Shown piece by piece: positions 46,175-57,617 of a stretch of 64,000 nucleotides of DNA. The notes beneath the pieces were generated by a model that saw only the letters and a program-made list of their open reading frames with translations, searched no databases and was not told the origin of the DNA. The translations under genes were made by a program, and so were the position numbers. Every line of letters begins with the position of its first letter. The stretch's first letter is position 1. The stretch is taken from positions 6,022,001 through 6,086,000 of the forward strand of contig CM076954.1 in the NCBI GenBank assembly GCA_039566865.1. The letters are read 5' to 3'. The stretch comes from Aurelia coerulea. Lineage: Eukaryota > Cnidaria > Scyphozoa > Semaeostomeae > Ulmaridae.

Positions 46175-46469
46175 TAAGGTCAAAATAGCAGAATATTGGC
46201 ATCCTGTTTAGCATATTTGAGCATTGGTGAATAAAAGTTTGGTTGGCAGAGATAGGGTTAAAGTATCAGAGAAACAGCGATTGCAGAAACAACAAAGCTG
46301 CAAGATGCCAGATGCCAGAGGAAAGGAACCTAAACTGACAATCAATCTTGAAATCCTAACCAATCTTGATTTGTTAACTTTTCAACAGCCATAGCTATGT
46401 TTGGTTGGCTGTTACACATAAAAATTGTTCAATATCAATAAATGCAGGTCTCAACTTTCCAAAGCAAGG

Positions 46470-46590
46470 GCCCGGATTTTATGAGATTGCGAGGGCCCAG
46501 GTTGCATTCCAAACCAAGCATTCCTGCCATTCCGCTCTGCCACTGGGTTCGGGATTGGAGGATTACACAACTGCACCAGAAGAGTTCATG
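46470..46590 (-). repeat. Faint tRNA-derived SINE remnant
   Basis: Minus-strand order of TGGTGCAGTTGTGTAATCCTC and a damaged B box matches the SINE at 24222; strongly diverged. Confidence 0.45.
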
Positions 46591-46739
46591 CATATTGGAT
46601 ATTGAGTTTGAGCATTATCCACATCAGCTGTGTGTCAGGTCAAGGGGTTGCAAACTTTATACCAACATAATTTACGTTAACTAACTGCATTGGAAGCTCT
46701 ACCTTTCCTGATGAGCTGAAATGTGCAGACGCCTCCTCA

Positions 46740-47300
46740 CTTCCTCACTTCATAAACAAAATTGAAAATACAACAACGAACAACTACAGGCCAATAAATG
46801 TTCTTCCAGCTGTTTCAAAAGTTTTCGAGAGGCTTCTAGTCAAACAGGTAGAAGAATACATAGAACCGTACTTGTCTATACTATTATGTGGATTTCGCAA
46901 AGGATATAACACTCAGCAAGCATTAGTACGATATTTGGAAAAAGCTAAACTTTGCCTTGATGTAGGTGGAAAAGTTGATGCTGTTATGATGGATCTTTCG
47001 AAGGCTTTTGACTGCCTCAGACATGAACTTCTTACCGCCAAATTGCATGCTTACGGTTTCAGTCGTGATGCCCTGTCTCTAATTTATAGTTACTTGCATA
47101 ACAGACCACATTAGCTCCGGGAAGCAACTTACTTTAGGGGTATCTCAAGGACCTGTCCTTGAACCTCTTCTCTTCGGTATCTACATCAATGATTTGCTTC
47201 TTTCCTTAAACAATACTGACGTATGCAATTATGCCGACCACACAATTTTATTGCCGCTTTATCGAATGTCTATTGCCCCTTAATTCATTTCTAATGTTTT
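46740..47300 (+). pseudogene. LINE RT palm fragment (plus strand)
   Basis: Reads NYRPINVLPAVSKVFERLL, CGFRKGYNTQQALVRYLEK, VDAVMMDLSKAFDCLRHELL, then, after a stop near 47112, GVSQGPVL-like and FGIYINDLLLSL with YAD (A-box Asp in DLSKAFD; the YADH word replaces YADD). RT domains 2-5 of a CR1/jockey-type element, truncated at both ends. Confidence 0.88.
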
Positions 47301-47639
47301 AAATACATGAATTATCATGCATTTTCTAACACTCTGGATATTATGTTTCTTGAGATTATATAGGAATAAACAGGGTCATATTATGTTTTAAGCATAACAG
47401 TTGGTTGATATCATATTACTTATAAGAATAATGGTTCAACAACGTATTCTTGCATTTAACTTTAAAAAGTTTATTAATAAGATTCAAAGTATTTCATTTA
47501 TCATTCAGTTGGTTATTTACAAATAGTTATCAGCATAACAATCTATATCAACTAATTTAAACCAACTACAACTAAAAATAACTACATAATATAAAGTATA
47601 ATACAATGTCCTATTTACAAAATAATTTACAGCTGCAGT

Positions 47640-49550
47640 TTCCCCCTTCCATGTTTTTATTTCTTTTTGAAACCTGCCACATTTTCACATATTTCTATAT
47701 CGTCACTTAGTGCATTCCAAAGGATGCTGCCTCTGAACGTTACAGAATGTAGTCCAAAAGTGTGAGTTTTTATTTGAGGCAATTTTACCAAATTTCTAAT
47801 CCTCAGATTGTATTTAAGTTGCAGTTTTTAGCGCCAAGCGCAGGGATCGCAGAAGTAGAATAGGCCTAATCGAGTCAGCGACCCCTTGTCATGACGCTCA
47901 AGTGGTGGGGCTCTACCTGGGATCGAACCCTGTCCGCCTGACTGTTCTAGCTGCACCTTGCTTAGTGCTGAAAAAAGCCCAAAGGTAAGATAGATTCAGC
48001 GAATTCAGAGTTTTGAATACCTCTAACATTAATCTTTGGAGATTTTTGATGTGGATTGTTGTATCTGCCTCTCTCCTTAGACACATATCAAACGATGCAT
48101 CATAATCCTTATGGAGCACCCTTAGTACACGTTTGTGTGTTCTATTAATCTCTTTATTCGCAGCTTTAGAAGCGAACATCCAAATTAAAGGGCAATAATT
48201 GAAATTTGCCAACGCCATTGTATTACATAGGAGCTTAGTTTGTGTATCATCAACATAGTTCCTAAGTCTTGAGAATACTCACTTTTTTGTTTACTTTACC
48301 GCACAGATCAACAATATGCTTGGCAAAATTCAGCTTAGAATCAATCGTTACTCCTAGGGGTTTTACTTGTTGGCATTGATTCATGATCTGATTATCAATA
48401 CTTAGACATATTTGCTGTTCACTCTTTAGCCCTAGGAACATGAGCTGGAATTTTTCAGGGTTTGCTACAATACAATTTTCGGTAAACCACTGTAAAATCG
48501 AGCTCAGATAATTTTCCAAGTTGTTCATCACTTCGTCAAGGGTCTTACTCTTTGCGTAGATTGCATTATCATCTGCAAAGTTGCAGATTTCTGATTCCAA
48601 GTCAATTAGGAACAGGTCATTGATAAAGATGTTGAACAGCATTGGTCCAAGGACCGATCCTTGCGGTACTCCTATCCTGATTTTCCAAGGGAATTGTAGG
48701 AGGGGCCCATTTTAACTCTTTGGCTACGGCCAGTCAAGTAACTATACATAAGTTTGAGGCTATTTCTGTTGAATCTATATGCCTCCAATTTATCGTGCCA
48801 GATACAATCATAGGCCTTGAAAAGATCCATTAATATGGCACCAACAATCCAAGAGGCATCGAGGCATTTTCGCCAGGATTCGATTATTCTTAGTAGTGCA
48901 TCTTGCGTACTATAACCTTTTCTGAATGCAGATAAGAGATTTGAGAATTTAGTCTCAAGGAAGAGATTTATTTGCGAGCCAATCTACCCTTTCAAAGATT
49001 TCGAAGATTTTTTATATTGGAGGTAGTACACTTATTTGTGTATAATTTGATCAATCTGTTTGTACTCCTCTCTTATAGCCCGCAGAAATGTCGACTACCT
49101 TGGGGTCGTTAAGAAAGCTGCAGTTATTTATTGCTGCATTAACACAGTCTGTTAATTACGGGACCAAAATATCTTTGCTATTTTGTAGTATTTTCACAGG
49201 TATGTTTCCGCTGTTAGATTTACTGGGATCGATTGCATCTGTTTGATCCATCACGTTCCAGGTTAAGACATGTGAAAATTTAAACTTATCTGTTTGCGGT
49301 GTAGAGGCTCTAATTGCGTTGATGCCTGGGTGATTCTTGCAGTTTTCTATGGCATCGCAGTTACCATTATATGAAGGTCATTTATATGATTCTCGTCAGG
49401 AGCACTCAGTCCTAAAGAGTCAGTGATATTTATGAAATATGTATTGAAACTTGCCGCAATTTCCGTGTCATCAGTAACGATTATTTCATTTTCAATGAGA
49501 ACTGGAAGACCACTGGAAGAGAAAGTTTTGGCCATCTTTTCACGACTACC
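47640..49550 (-). pseudogene. LINE ORF2 fragment (minus strand), several frames
   Basis: Reading right to left: EIAASFNTYFINITDSLGLS (49.4 kb), a YRPISVLPP-like word (about 49.0 kb), an SFQGL/KLEAYRF region, IGVPQGSVLGPMLFNIFIND (48.65 kb), FADDNAIYAKS catalytic motif, KPLGVTIDSKLNFAKHI, and NFNYCPLIWMFASKAANKEI (48.2 kb). Multiple stops and frameshifts. A SINE (47818-47955) cuts its 3' end. Confidence 0.88.
47818..47955 (-). repeat. tRNA-derived SINE, truncated
   Basis: Shares its body and B box (AGGGTTCGATCCC, complement near 47922-47934) with 24222-24396. The A-box half is missing and the sequence runs directly into the LINE. Confidence 0.85.
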
Positions 49551-49553
49551 AGT

Positions 49554-50766
49554 TTGGCACTCTTTCCCAGATGGGAAATGTTGCCCAATCGGGCAACGCT
49601 TCCCATTTGCGAAACAATCTGTTGCCCTATTGGGAAACGGTTTCCCATTTGGGAAACGCTGTATCAGCGAAAAAACCGTACGGTAGATAGAGTACCATCG
49701 CCCTGGTCGGACCACTCTTCAGAAAACGAAGATTTTCCGTGAGGAGAGGGACTTACCTTGAATAGGTTGCTCAACTCGTGCTACATACCTCACAGTAAGA
49801 TCTGTATCATACGTTTAACCACACAAGTACGGACATGTCTTGAAAGCCTAAATTCAGCTGTAGCACCCTGGACGAACTGCGGCAGAATTGATTATTTTAG
49901 TACACTAAAATCTTTTCAAGCCGGTCATCAGTTCACCATAGTATTATTTCATTTCCCAGAAGAACGGAAAGTTACAAAAACAAATTCTAACTTCTATGAA
50001 CATGATTTTAAAATATTGTTCATAACTCTCTTATCCTTGACCTCAGTCACCTCTAAAGCACATTATGCAACAACAGCCTACAGAACTAAAGGGTTTCATG
50101 GTGTGGACACACCTGGGCACCTTTATGTCAGTTACAGTGCTCTTCCAAAATGAGCCGTAGGTCTGACAATTTGGGTGCAATTCTTGAAATTTCTTTGGAT
50201 ATGAAACCAAAAGAGTTAGAGAAAACTGAAAGACTATTGAGAAGCGACACAAAATAGACATGTTGTGTGGATGGAAACATCAATGGGAAGGTGAATTGTG
50301 CTTACACCTTCGCTGCAGGTAGGTCAACTTCAAAACTTTATCGTAGCTCTTAACTCTAAACTTTATGGTAGCTTTATTGTAGCTCTATATTGTAGCTGTA
50401 GAAACGCAAAGCAGTGAAATCAAAAAAATATCTAAGAGATCACGTCAGCAAACAACTTTTGTGCGATTTTTGGAAAGGCTAGGCCCAAGCTCCCTTTCAT
50501 TTCAAAATATTATGCAAGGTGGTCACACAACCCGGAATCCATTGGTGGTCCGACCAGGGGGCTGGTACTCTATCAAGTTTTTTTAGATATTTAGATTCAT
50601 CTTTGAAAATATAAAATTGACCACAGGAAATTTTGTTTTATTTTTGTTGCCCAATTGGAAAATACTGCCCAATAGGGGCAACAAGTTTGAGTTGAATTTC
50701 AATGAATTTGAATAATGCTGCCCGATTGGGCAACATTTCCCATTTATTTGTGGGAAAGAGTGCCAA
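49554..50766. mobile_element. Element with TTGGCACTCTTTCCCA ends and internal palindrome array
   Basis: TTGGCACTCTTTCCCA (49554) is answered by GGGAAAGAGTGCCAA (ending 50766). Each end carries palindromes built on TTTCCCA..TGGGAAA and TTGCCCA..TGGGCAA: 49563-49578, 49581-49596, 49599-49614, 49622-49637 and 49641-49656 on the left, and two or three more at about 50645-50757. It hosts the unit at 49686-50574 and lies in the LINE at 47640-49550 or next to it. Confidence 0.75.
49686..50574. mobile_element. 0.9-kb element with CGCCCTGGTCGGACCA ends, copy 1
   Basis: GATAGAGTACCATCGCCCTG at the left is mirrored by GGGGGCTGGTACTCTATC at the right. It is the inverted sister of copy 2 (51823-55622). 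Aligned by eye the two keep long matching text (GCACATTATGCAACAACAGC, GAAATTTCTTTGGAT). It contains an exon-like reading on the minus strand ending TDLTVRYVARVEQPIQ before a GT, and on the plus strand MSRRSDNLGAILEISLDMKP and a stop. Confidence 0.8.
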
Positions 50767-51822
50767 TCTGATTACTGTTCCAGTGGGTGCAATTCACTAG
50801 TAAAAGGTACACCACGCTTGTCCATACTATTTCATAGGATACCCTTTCCTCTGACTTGTTATTGGCGAAAAGTCCCCTTAACATGGAAAATGTTGATGGT
50901 AACCCCTCTTTAAAGGAGTATCACTGAGCCCAAAAGAAATCTGCACAGTAAAAAACTGGTACTGAGAGAATAGGAAGATTTGGGATTTTTGCACTTTATC
51001 ACGATTTACTTTACTGATATCTCTTTATTGGAAACAGTAGAAACCCATAAAACTTGGGGTATCAAACTTGGGCCAGGTGAAATTGACTTCTAATCTAGGT
51101 TCCCGAGTCCACCAGCATTTAACTGTTTTCGAGTTGGAATATTTTCAAAAGAAAAATACCCCGTTTTATCTGAGATTCTAGGTCCTAGAGCGAAATCATG
51201 GATGAGCGTGGTGTCATGCTTTTATTGGAAAAAGTAGAAACCCATAAAACTTGGGGTATCAAACTTGGGCCAGGTGAAATTGACTTCTAATCTAGGTTCC
51301 CGAGTCCACCAGCATTTAACTGTTTTTGAGTTGGGATATTTTCAAAAGAAAAATACCCCGTTTTATCTGAGATAGGCCTTAGAGCGAAATCATGGATGAG
51401 CGTGGTGTCATACTCTTGTTAAAGTAAATCAACGGGGTTAAAAAGCAACTTAGCTAGGGGGACTGGGTCCATCTAAATAAAACCTATTGTATTTGATGTT
51501 CTTGATCGATGAAAACAAAAGGAAGTTGTGCTATGTTTAGATTGTGTCGCTATATCTCCGTTCATTTACTTTAACAATGCTACTGTTGTACTACTGTTGA
51601 CTACTATTAATTATTATAACTTCTAGCTACTAGAGGGAAAATATTTATTTTGAGATCTTCTAAATGAACAGCAAATATCACAGTGGGACCTGGATTCTAT
51701 AATTAGGCACTTCTTTTGGATATTAGGGCATATTTCTAAGTGTGAAAATTACCAATATAAACTGGTCAATATAGTTTATTTTCTTTCATTAATTCTACCA
51801 CTTATAGTATCTATAACATATA
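50767..51822. repeat. Direct duplication, about 190 bp x 2, in otherwise featureless sequence
   Basis: About 51022-51215 and 51216-51413 are near-identical (AAACTTGGGGTATCAAACTT, CCAGCATTTAACTGTTTT, GAGCGAAATCATGGATGAGC in both). The few differences include a short deletion in the second copy. Nothing else is seen here. Confidence 0.88.
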
Positions 51823-52697
51823 GAGAGCGTCGCCCTGGTCCGACCAGTAATGGATTCCGGGTTGTGCAACCGCCTTGCATAATACTTTTAAATCAAAGGG
51901 AGCTTGAGCCTAGCTTTTCCAAAAAACGCAAGAGAGTTATTTACTGATGTCATCTCTTTGATATTTTTTCGATTTCGCTACTTTGTGTTGCTCAGAAGAG
52001 CTACAAAGTTTTGAAGTTGACCTACCTGCAGCGAAGGTGTAAGTACCGGGTGCGCCAAAATAAACTATGCACTTTTGGCAGGCCACGATAAATCGTAAAC
52101 AGGAGCGATTTTGAAGATTTATGACTATAGTTAGCAGAAAGGCTGAATTAGATTCTAGGATTTTTTGCAAATTTTTCTGTTTTCAGTTTTTAAAGCTACA
52201 AGCGAGTTTCTTAAAATTTTCGTTTTTGAAAACACTGAAAACGATCAAAAAATGTCGATCAAGCTTCCTAAAGAATCGATATGAATGGACAAAGAGAAAA
52301 TTTTTTCGTGGTGATTTGGGATTTAGAAATCGACTAATTGTAAGCTGCTTTATGAGAGTTCGTACTATCTTGGGAGAAATGTAATAATATTTTCAAGGAT
52401 ATAAAGGAATATCTTTTCTTTTGTAATGTCATTGAATTTATGCTTTGGTGCAGGTTGTGTTCCTGTGTCAAGGGGGTTAAAAAGACAAGCGAGGAAGCGT
52501 CATGGGGCCAGCAAGCATGGAGTCTTGTTTCATTTTGTATTTTGTGACGGCTTTTGGGGCGGTACTTTATTGTAACTACTACAGAATTCTGCAACAGGCC
52601 AATTGATAAAATAACGCTCGTGCAGAAGTTTACAATAATCAATTTCCAAATCTCCAAATCACGCTGAAAACGTTTTCTCTTTTTCCACTCATGTAGA

Positions 52698-54693
52698 TAT
52701 GAAGCGTTATTTAGGCCATAATCCATTTCTGCAAATAGAGGCCCCCAAAGGGGGGGGTCCCTGGAGCACTGGAGCCCATCATTTTGACAGCATGGAGCCC
52801 GGAGCCCAAACGATTTCCATAGTGGAGCACTGGAGCCCATCGATTTCTCCATATGGAGCCCTTTATCTCAAACAATTTTATTTGTGAAGGCCAAGCAAAA
52901 AACAGACAACATATATTATTATTATTATTATCAATTTATTTAAAGTAGGCCTACATATATATATATACATACAAGACATATTGTATATATGTACATACAA
53001 GACATATATACATATAGATACAATAGCTATAACTAAGAGCTAATTCAAGCCTACTATCTAAAAAAGTAAAATTTGTAAGAAAAAAGTAAAAAATAAATAA
53101 AATTCCGAATGATTAAATACAGATACATTTTACAGATTTTTACAATGCTTTTAATATTTACAATGTTTTCTTTCTTTTTTTTTCGGTAAATACAGCAGAA
53201 AATTTAATATCAGCTCAAGAACCCAACCTGTGCCACGAAAGGTCTGCATATTCTACAATTACATTCCTCTCCCCTCCAGGTTTTGATTTTCCTTTTGAAA
53301 CTGGAGAGAGTATCTGACTGTTTTAGGTCATTGGGAAGTGCCTGCCATAATCTACACCCAAGGAACGATATTGTCTCTAAGCCATAGCACGTAGTGCGTG
53401 CTTGTGGCAAGGATAGGTTATGGCAACCTCTTAACCCATAAGAAACCTGTTTTTCAACGAAAATGTCCTTCATGAAGCTGGGATTAAGGCTCAATTTTGT
53501 CTTAAAGACTTCAGTCATTAGCAATTGTAAATTCCTTATGTGGAGTGGGACCGAATTGTCTCTCAGTAACATCGTATCAAAATCTGTTCTCATATCTTTG
53601 TAAGTTTTTCGCAATGCCCGTTCGTGAATATGGTTAATTTTATTGTTCAATGTTCTGTCACAGAACATCCATACAAGAGGACAGTAGTTGAATTGGGACA
53701 AGATAAATGCCTTCATCATTCGTTAACATATAATTACGAAAACTATATGAATAAGTGTGAAATTATTTGAGCTTGTTCGTAGATATCAACATCAACTTTG
53801 AAATAAATTTTTGAAGTTTTCAGGTTTCTTCGAGACCTTGTTTCTGGAAATCTGGCCATTTACTTATGATTGGAAATCTTTCAGTTAGAATTTCAATTCT
53901 TATGCGCTAGGAATTTTATTCTTTTTTCTAATATTTGTAGCTCATTGCGCCAGAGCGTATTTCTTCCCTGTGGTAAAAAGATCAGAACTTGCAGTGAAAA
54001 TTGACAAACAGATAATGTTGCAAGGAGATTTATATTCGCAAACCAGTGGCATGGCCAGGGTAAATTAAGTGGGGGGGATTGAAACGAGGGGGTCTGGGGG
54101 CAAAGCCCCCAGGAAAATTTCGCATCATTCCATTACCATGTGATCTCCTGTTATCTTCCAATTGCAGTACGATTGAGAAATGCAGTTGTACAATAAACCA
54201 GACGTTGACAAATTATGATTGAAGAATCAAAATGGGATTTCAGTTTAGAGTTTTAGTTTAGACTTTCACTTAGCGGCTCATTAAACACTAGGCTTCAGTA
54301 CTGAAAAAGTATCGCTTAGGGGTTGAGTGATTCTGCAGACAATTGTCTAAAAAAATGTTAATCGCAAACAAACATTTTGAATTGCAGATCTGATATCTGA
54401 TCCAGGTTTGATTTAGCATTTTGGAAATGGAATTTTGCTTTGCACTTTGCAGCTGACGAGCAGCAATTCGCTTTGCAACTTCATTTTGGTGTCGTTGAAA
54501 AGGATATACTTGTATTGTAATGTGCATGTTGTTTCAAATTTCCTTTTAAACGTTAACATAATAATGACAATTAGCGATGATATTTGTAGATTTCAAATAA
54601 AAGAATGGAAATTTAGAATTCATATTTGGAATAAAAATTTATAATTGCAGTCTTATTTGCAGAAATGGATTATGGCCTAAATAACGCTTCATA
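52698..54693. mobile_element. Foldback inserted in the MITE, TGTAGA target duplication
   Basis: TATGAAGCGTTATTTAGGCC at the left is mirrored by GGCCTAAATAACGCTTCATA at the right (about 45-bp inverted ends). TGTAGA lies outside both ends (52692-52697 and 54694-54699). Its interior holds GGAGCCC repeats also present at 56284-56460, a LINE insertion, and the start of a hAT-type MITE (54045-54116). Confidence 0.85.
52916..53724 (-). pseudogene. LINE 3' end (family B) with TTA-repeat tail and 8-bp target duplication
   Basis: On the minus strand 169 codons are open (53210-53719): [53 protein letters not shown], then [18 protein letters not shown] and [17 protein letters not shown]. The 3' UTR ends in (ATA)n at 52916-52932. 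AACATATA flanks it (52908-52915 and 53725-53732). The same host repeat without the LINE is at 56455-56475. It is the best preserved copy of this tail, 5'-truncated. Confidence 0.93.
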
Positions 54694-55622
54694 TGTAGAT
54701 TCTTTAGAAAATTTGATCAACGTTTTTTTATGGTTTTCAGTGTTTTTGAAAACGAACATTTTAAGAAACTCGTTTGTAGCTCTAAAAAGTGAAAACGGAA
54801 AATTTTTTAAAAAATCTTAGAATCTAATTCAGGCTTTCTGCTATAGATTAAGTCATAAATCTTCAAAATCGGTCCAGTGTATGATTTATCATGGCTTGCC
54901 AAAAATGCATAGTTTATTTTGGCGCACCCGGTACAATTCACTTTCCTTTTGATGTTTCCACATACCATGTCTATTTTGTGTTGCTTCTCAATGCATCTTT
55001 CAGTTGAAATAGACTTGACTTCAGCACTGCTTCTTCTAACTCTTCAGGCTTCACATCCAAAGAAATTTCAAGAATCGCACACAAATTGTCAGACCGACGG
55101 CTCATTTTGGAAGAGCACTGTAACTGACATAATGGCACCAGGTGTGTCCACACCGTGAAACCCTTTAGTTTTGTAGGCTGTTGTTGCATAATGTGCTTCA
55201 GAGATGACTGAGGTCCAGGATAAGAGAGTTAAAAGTGGGATTGAAATCAACAATATTTTTGAAACCATTTTCAGTAAAATTAGAATTTTTTTGTAGCTTT
55301 CCGGTCTTCTGTGAAATGAAATGATACTGTGGTGAACTGGTGAACGGCTTGAAAAGTTTTTGCAGTGCTAAAACAGTCAATTCTGCCACGGTCGGACCAG
55401 GGTGCTACGGGGTCTAATTTAGGCGTTCAAGACATGTCTGTATTTGTGTGGTTGCAGCAGGACAAAAAGGAAACGGATGATACAGATCTCACCGTGAGGT
55501 TAGTGGCACGCGTTGAGAAGCCTATTCAAGGTGAGTTCCTCTTCAAAACTTCTTTGACCTCGCAGAAATCTTCGTTTTCTGAAGAGTGGTTGGACCCAGG
55601 GCGACACCGCTCTATATGTTAT

Positions 55623-56283
55623 AAATTGAATATTTTATTGCTATAGCAAAGTTTTAATGTTTATTTCAAAGTGACTCTTTTTCAGGAAGTAAATGGATTC
55701 TTGTGTACAAACGTATTGTGGATTGCCTTTTTAAGAAATATATTTGTGTTTCGTTTTGGTTTATTTTAGTGGACCAGGCTGTGTAAACAAGCTTTAGCTT
55801 AGCCCTATAATTCATGTTAAAGAAATGATTACATACATACAGCAGACATACTCGGAGGGTAGAACCTCCTTGGAAAACTAACGGTAACTATATGTTTAGT
55901 TCAGCTTTTTAGGTCCATTTCTTCGATCTTTGATCGAGGATCACTCTAAATAAAGACAGTGTACATGGCAACATTATCTTGTCTATACTCACTGATCGCG
56001 GCTTCATTCTCTTTAGCTGACAGAAATTTGCACTCCCCGTCTCTTTTCAGTGCTGCAACGTAGGTTTCCCTTTGAAATTTTGATTATTTCCTTGGAAATT
56101 TCAAACTTTTCTGCGAGGATTCACATCACTCGCCATGACCATAAACATTGGTTTACTGTGAAGCATGCGCAGTCACAATAAGAATGAGTAATCACGTATT
56201 GTTGTTGTTGTTGCTAGCAAAGGTGTCGAATCTTTGGAAAACTTTTCAAGTAATTTCTGAAGACAGCATTTTTGATACAGTAG
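55623..56283. other. No firm gene; one exon-like stretch on the minus strand
   Basis: On the minus strand near 56070-55985, RETYVAALKRDGECKFLSAK then ENEAAI is open and ends before a gtgagt donor. There is a stop just upstream and only a weak acceptor, so I do not call an exon. Its donor phase (1) does not fit the CLIP exon at 43580 (phase 0). Confidence 0.3.
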
Positions 56284-56781
56284 TGAGGCCCCCAAAGGGG
56301 GGGGGGGGTCCCTGGAGCACTGGAGCCCATCATTTTGACAGCATGGAGCCCGGAGCCCAAACGATTTCCATAGTGGAGCACTGGAGCCCATCGATTTCTC
56401 CATATGGAGCCCTTTATCTCAAACAATTTTATTTGTGAAGGCCAAGCAAAAAACAGACAAGATATAATTACGAAAACTATATGAATAAGTGTGAAATTAT
56501 TTGAGCTTGTTCGTAGATATCAACATCAACTTTGAAATAAACTTTTGAAGTTTTCAGGTTTCTTCGAGACCTTGTTTCTGGAAATCTGGCCATTTACTTA
56601 TGATTGGAAATCTTTCAGTTAGAATTTCAATCCTTATGCGCTAGGAATTTTATTCTTTTTTCTAAACAATATTTGTAGCTCATTGCGCCAGAGCGTATTT
56701 CTTCCCTGTGGTAAAAAGATCAGAACTTGCAGTGAAAATTGACAAACAGATAATGTTGCAAGGAGATTTATATTCGCAAAC

Positions 56782-57084
56782 CAGTGGCATGGCCAGGGTA
56801 AATTAAGTGGGGGGGATTGAAACGAGGGGGTCTGGGAGCAAAGCCCCCAGGAAAATTTTTGGAGCCACGCCCTTTACTTTGGCTTAGAATGCATCTCCCA
56901 ATATCAGGCTTGCCAGTGCTAAAATGGAAGATTTTACTTTCTCGGAAAATTTTTATTTCTTACCCAACCTATACCGAGCTATTTTCTCCTCGGTTTTAGA
57001 GGAATCTCGAGGACCTTCTTTTGACAAAAGTGGGGGGGGGGGCAATTGCCCCCATACCCCCCCCCCCCCGTAGCCACGCCACTG
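56782..57084. mobile_element. hAT-type MITE, 303 bp, 8-bp target duplication
   Basis: CAGTGGCATGGCCAGGG at the left and GTAGCCACGCCACTG at the right; TCGCAAAC lies at 56774-56781 and again at 57085-57092. An 8-bp duplication with CAGTGGCGTGG-type ends is the hAT hallmark. The body has the AAAGCCCCCAGGAAAATTTT and CCCTTTACTTTGGCTTAGAA words. Confidence 0.95.
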
Positions 57085-57115
57085 TCGCAAACAATCTACT
57101 TTCAGACCTCCAAGG

Positions 57116-57320
57116 GAGTGGCGTGGCCAGGGTAAATTAAGTGAGGGGCATTGACATGAGGTTTTGCCCACAGGAAAATTTTTGGGACCAAGCCCCTTAC
57201 TTTGGCTCAGAATGCATCTCCCAATATCATACTTGCCATAAGCGATAAGGAAACTTTTATAATTTTGTGACAGTGGCAGTCATTCTATAAGTCAGAGCAC
57301 GAGAAAATTTTTTCAAAGAG
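57116..57320. repeat. Adjacent hAT-type MITE half
   Basis: AGTGGCGTGGCCAGGGTAAA at 57117 starts another copy, followed by CACAGGAAAATTTTTGGGAC and CCCCTTACTTTGGCTCAGAA. The right end is lost. Confidence 0.7.
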
Positions 57321-57617
57321 ATATCTTTTATTTTAGCATAGAAGGCATCCCCTGATTCCACAATTAACAGTGCTATAATGGATGGTTTAATAGTCTTATA
57401 AATGAGCTAATTGAGAAGACATCGTGCCTTGTGGACCACATAGTTACCCACGAAAACTTGACTACTCTTGAGCTTCTCTTACAGTTGTATGAAGGAACTT
57501 ATTGGTTTCTGCAGATGAAAGATGCCTTCATCGATAGAGTGGTCTTCCCGTTTTTCACAAAATGCATTAACCCCAAAAGCTCAAAAGCTCTCTAAACAAT
57601 ACCAAGATAACCCAAAG

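Larger units (their letters stand above)
52044..54933. mobile_element. MITE family B copy interrupted by a 2-kb foldback
   Basis: TACCGGGTGCGCCAAAATAA begins it and TTATTTTGGCGCACCCGGTA ends it. 52044-52697 and 54694-54933 together equal the copy at 6594-7468. The insertion point inside copy 2 of the 0.9-kb element is confirmed by the uninterrupted copy 1 (near 50310). Confidence 0.9.
51823..55622. mobile_element. 0.9-kb element copy 2, enlarged by nested insertions
   Basis: The left end ATAACATATAGAGAGCGTCG and the right end GACACCGCTCTATATGTTAT are inverted. Removing the MITE at 52044-54933 leaves about 0.9 kb, collinear with copy 1 in the opposite orientation. The plus strand holds an exon-like stretch: acceptor GGTTGCAG (near 55460), then DKKETDDTDLTVRLVARVEK and PIQ, and donor gtgagt (near 55531). 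An earlier one is TSKEISRIAHKLSDRRLILE before gtaact (near 55114). The minus strand has an open MSRRSDNLCAILEISLDVKP frame. Which strand, if any, codes is unresolved. Confidence 0.75.

Noticed and set aside
55980..56110. Possible 5' exon of the CLIP gene (RETYVAALKRDGECKFLS)
   Set aside because: The donor phase does not fit the exon at 43580, the acceptor is weak and there is no similarity to CLIP N-termini.
56148..56438. ORFs rich in GAHHFDSMEPGAQTIS on both strands
   Set aside because: They arise from the GGAGCCC repeat region also present at 52.7 kb.
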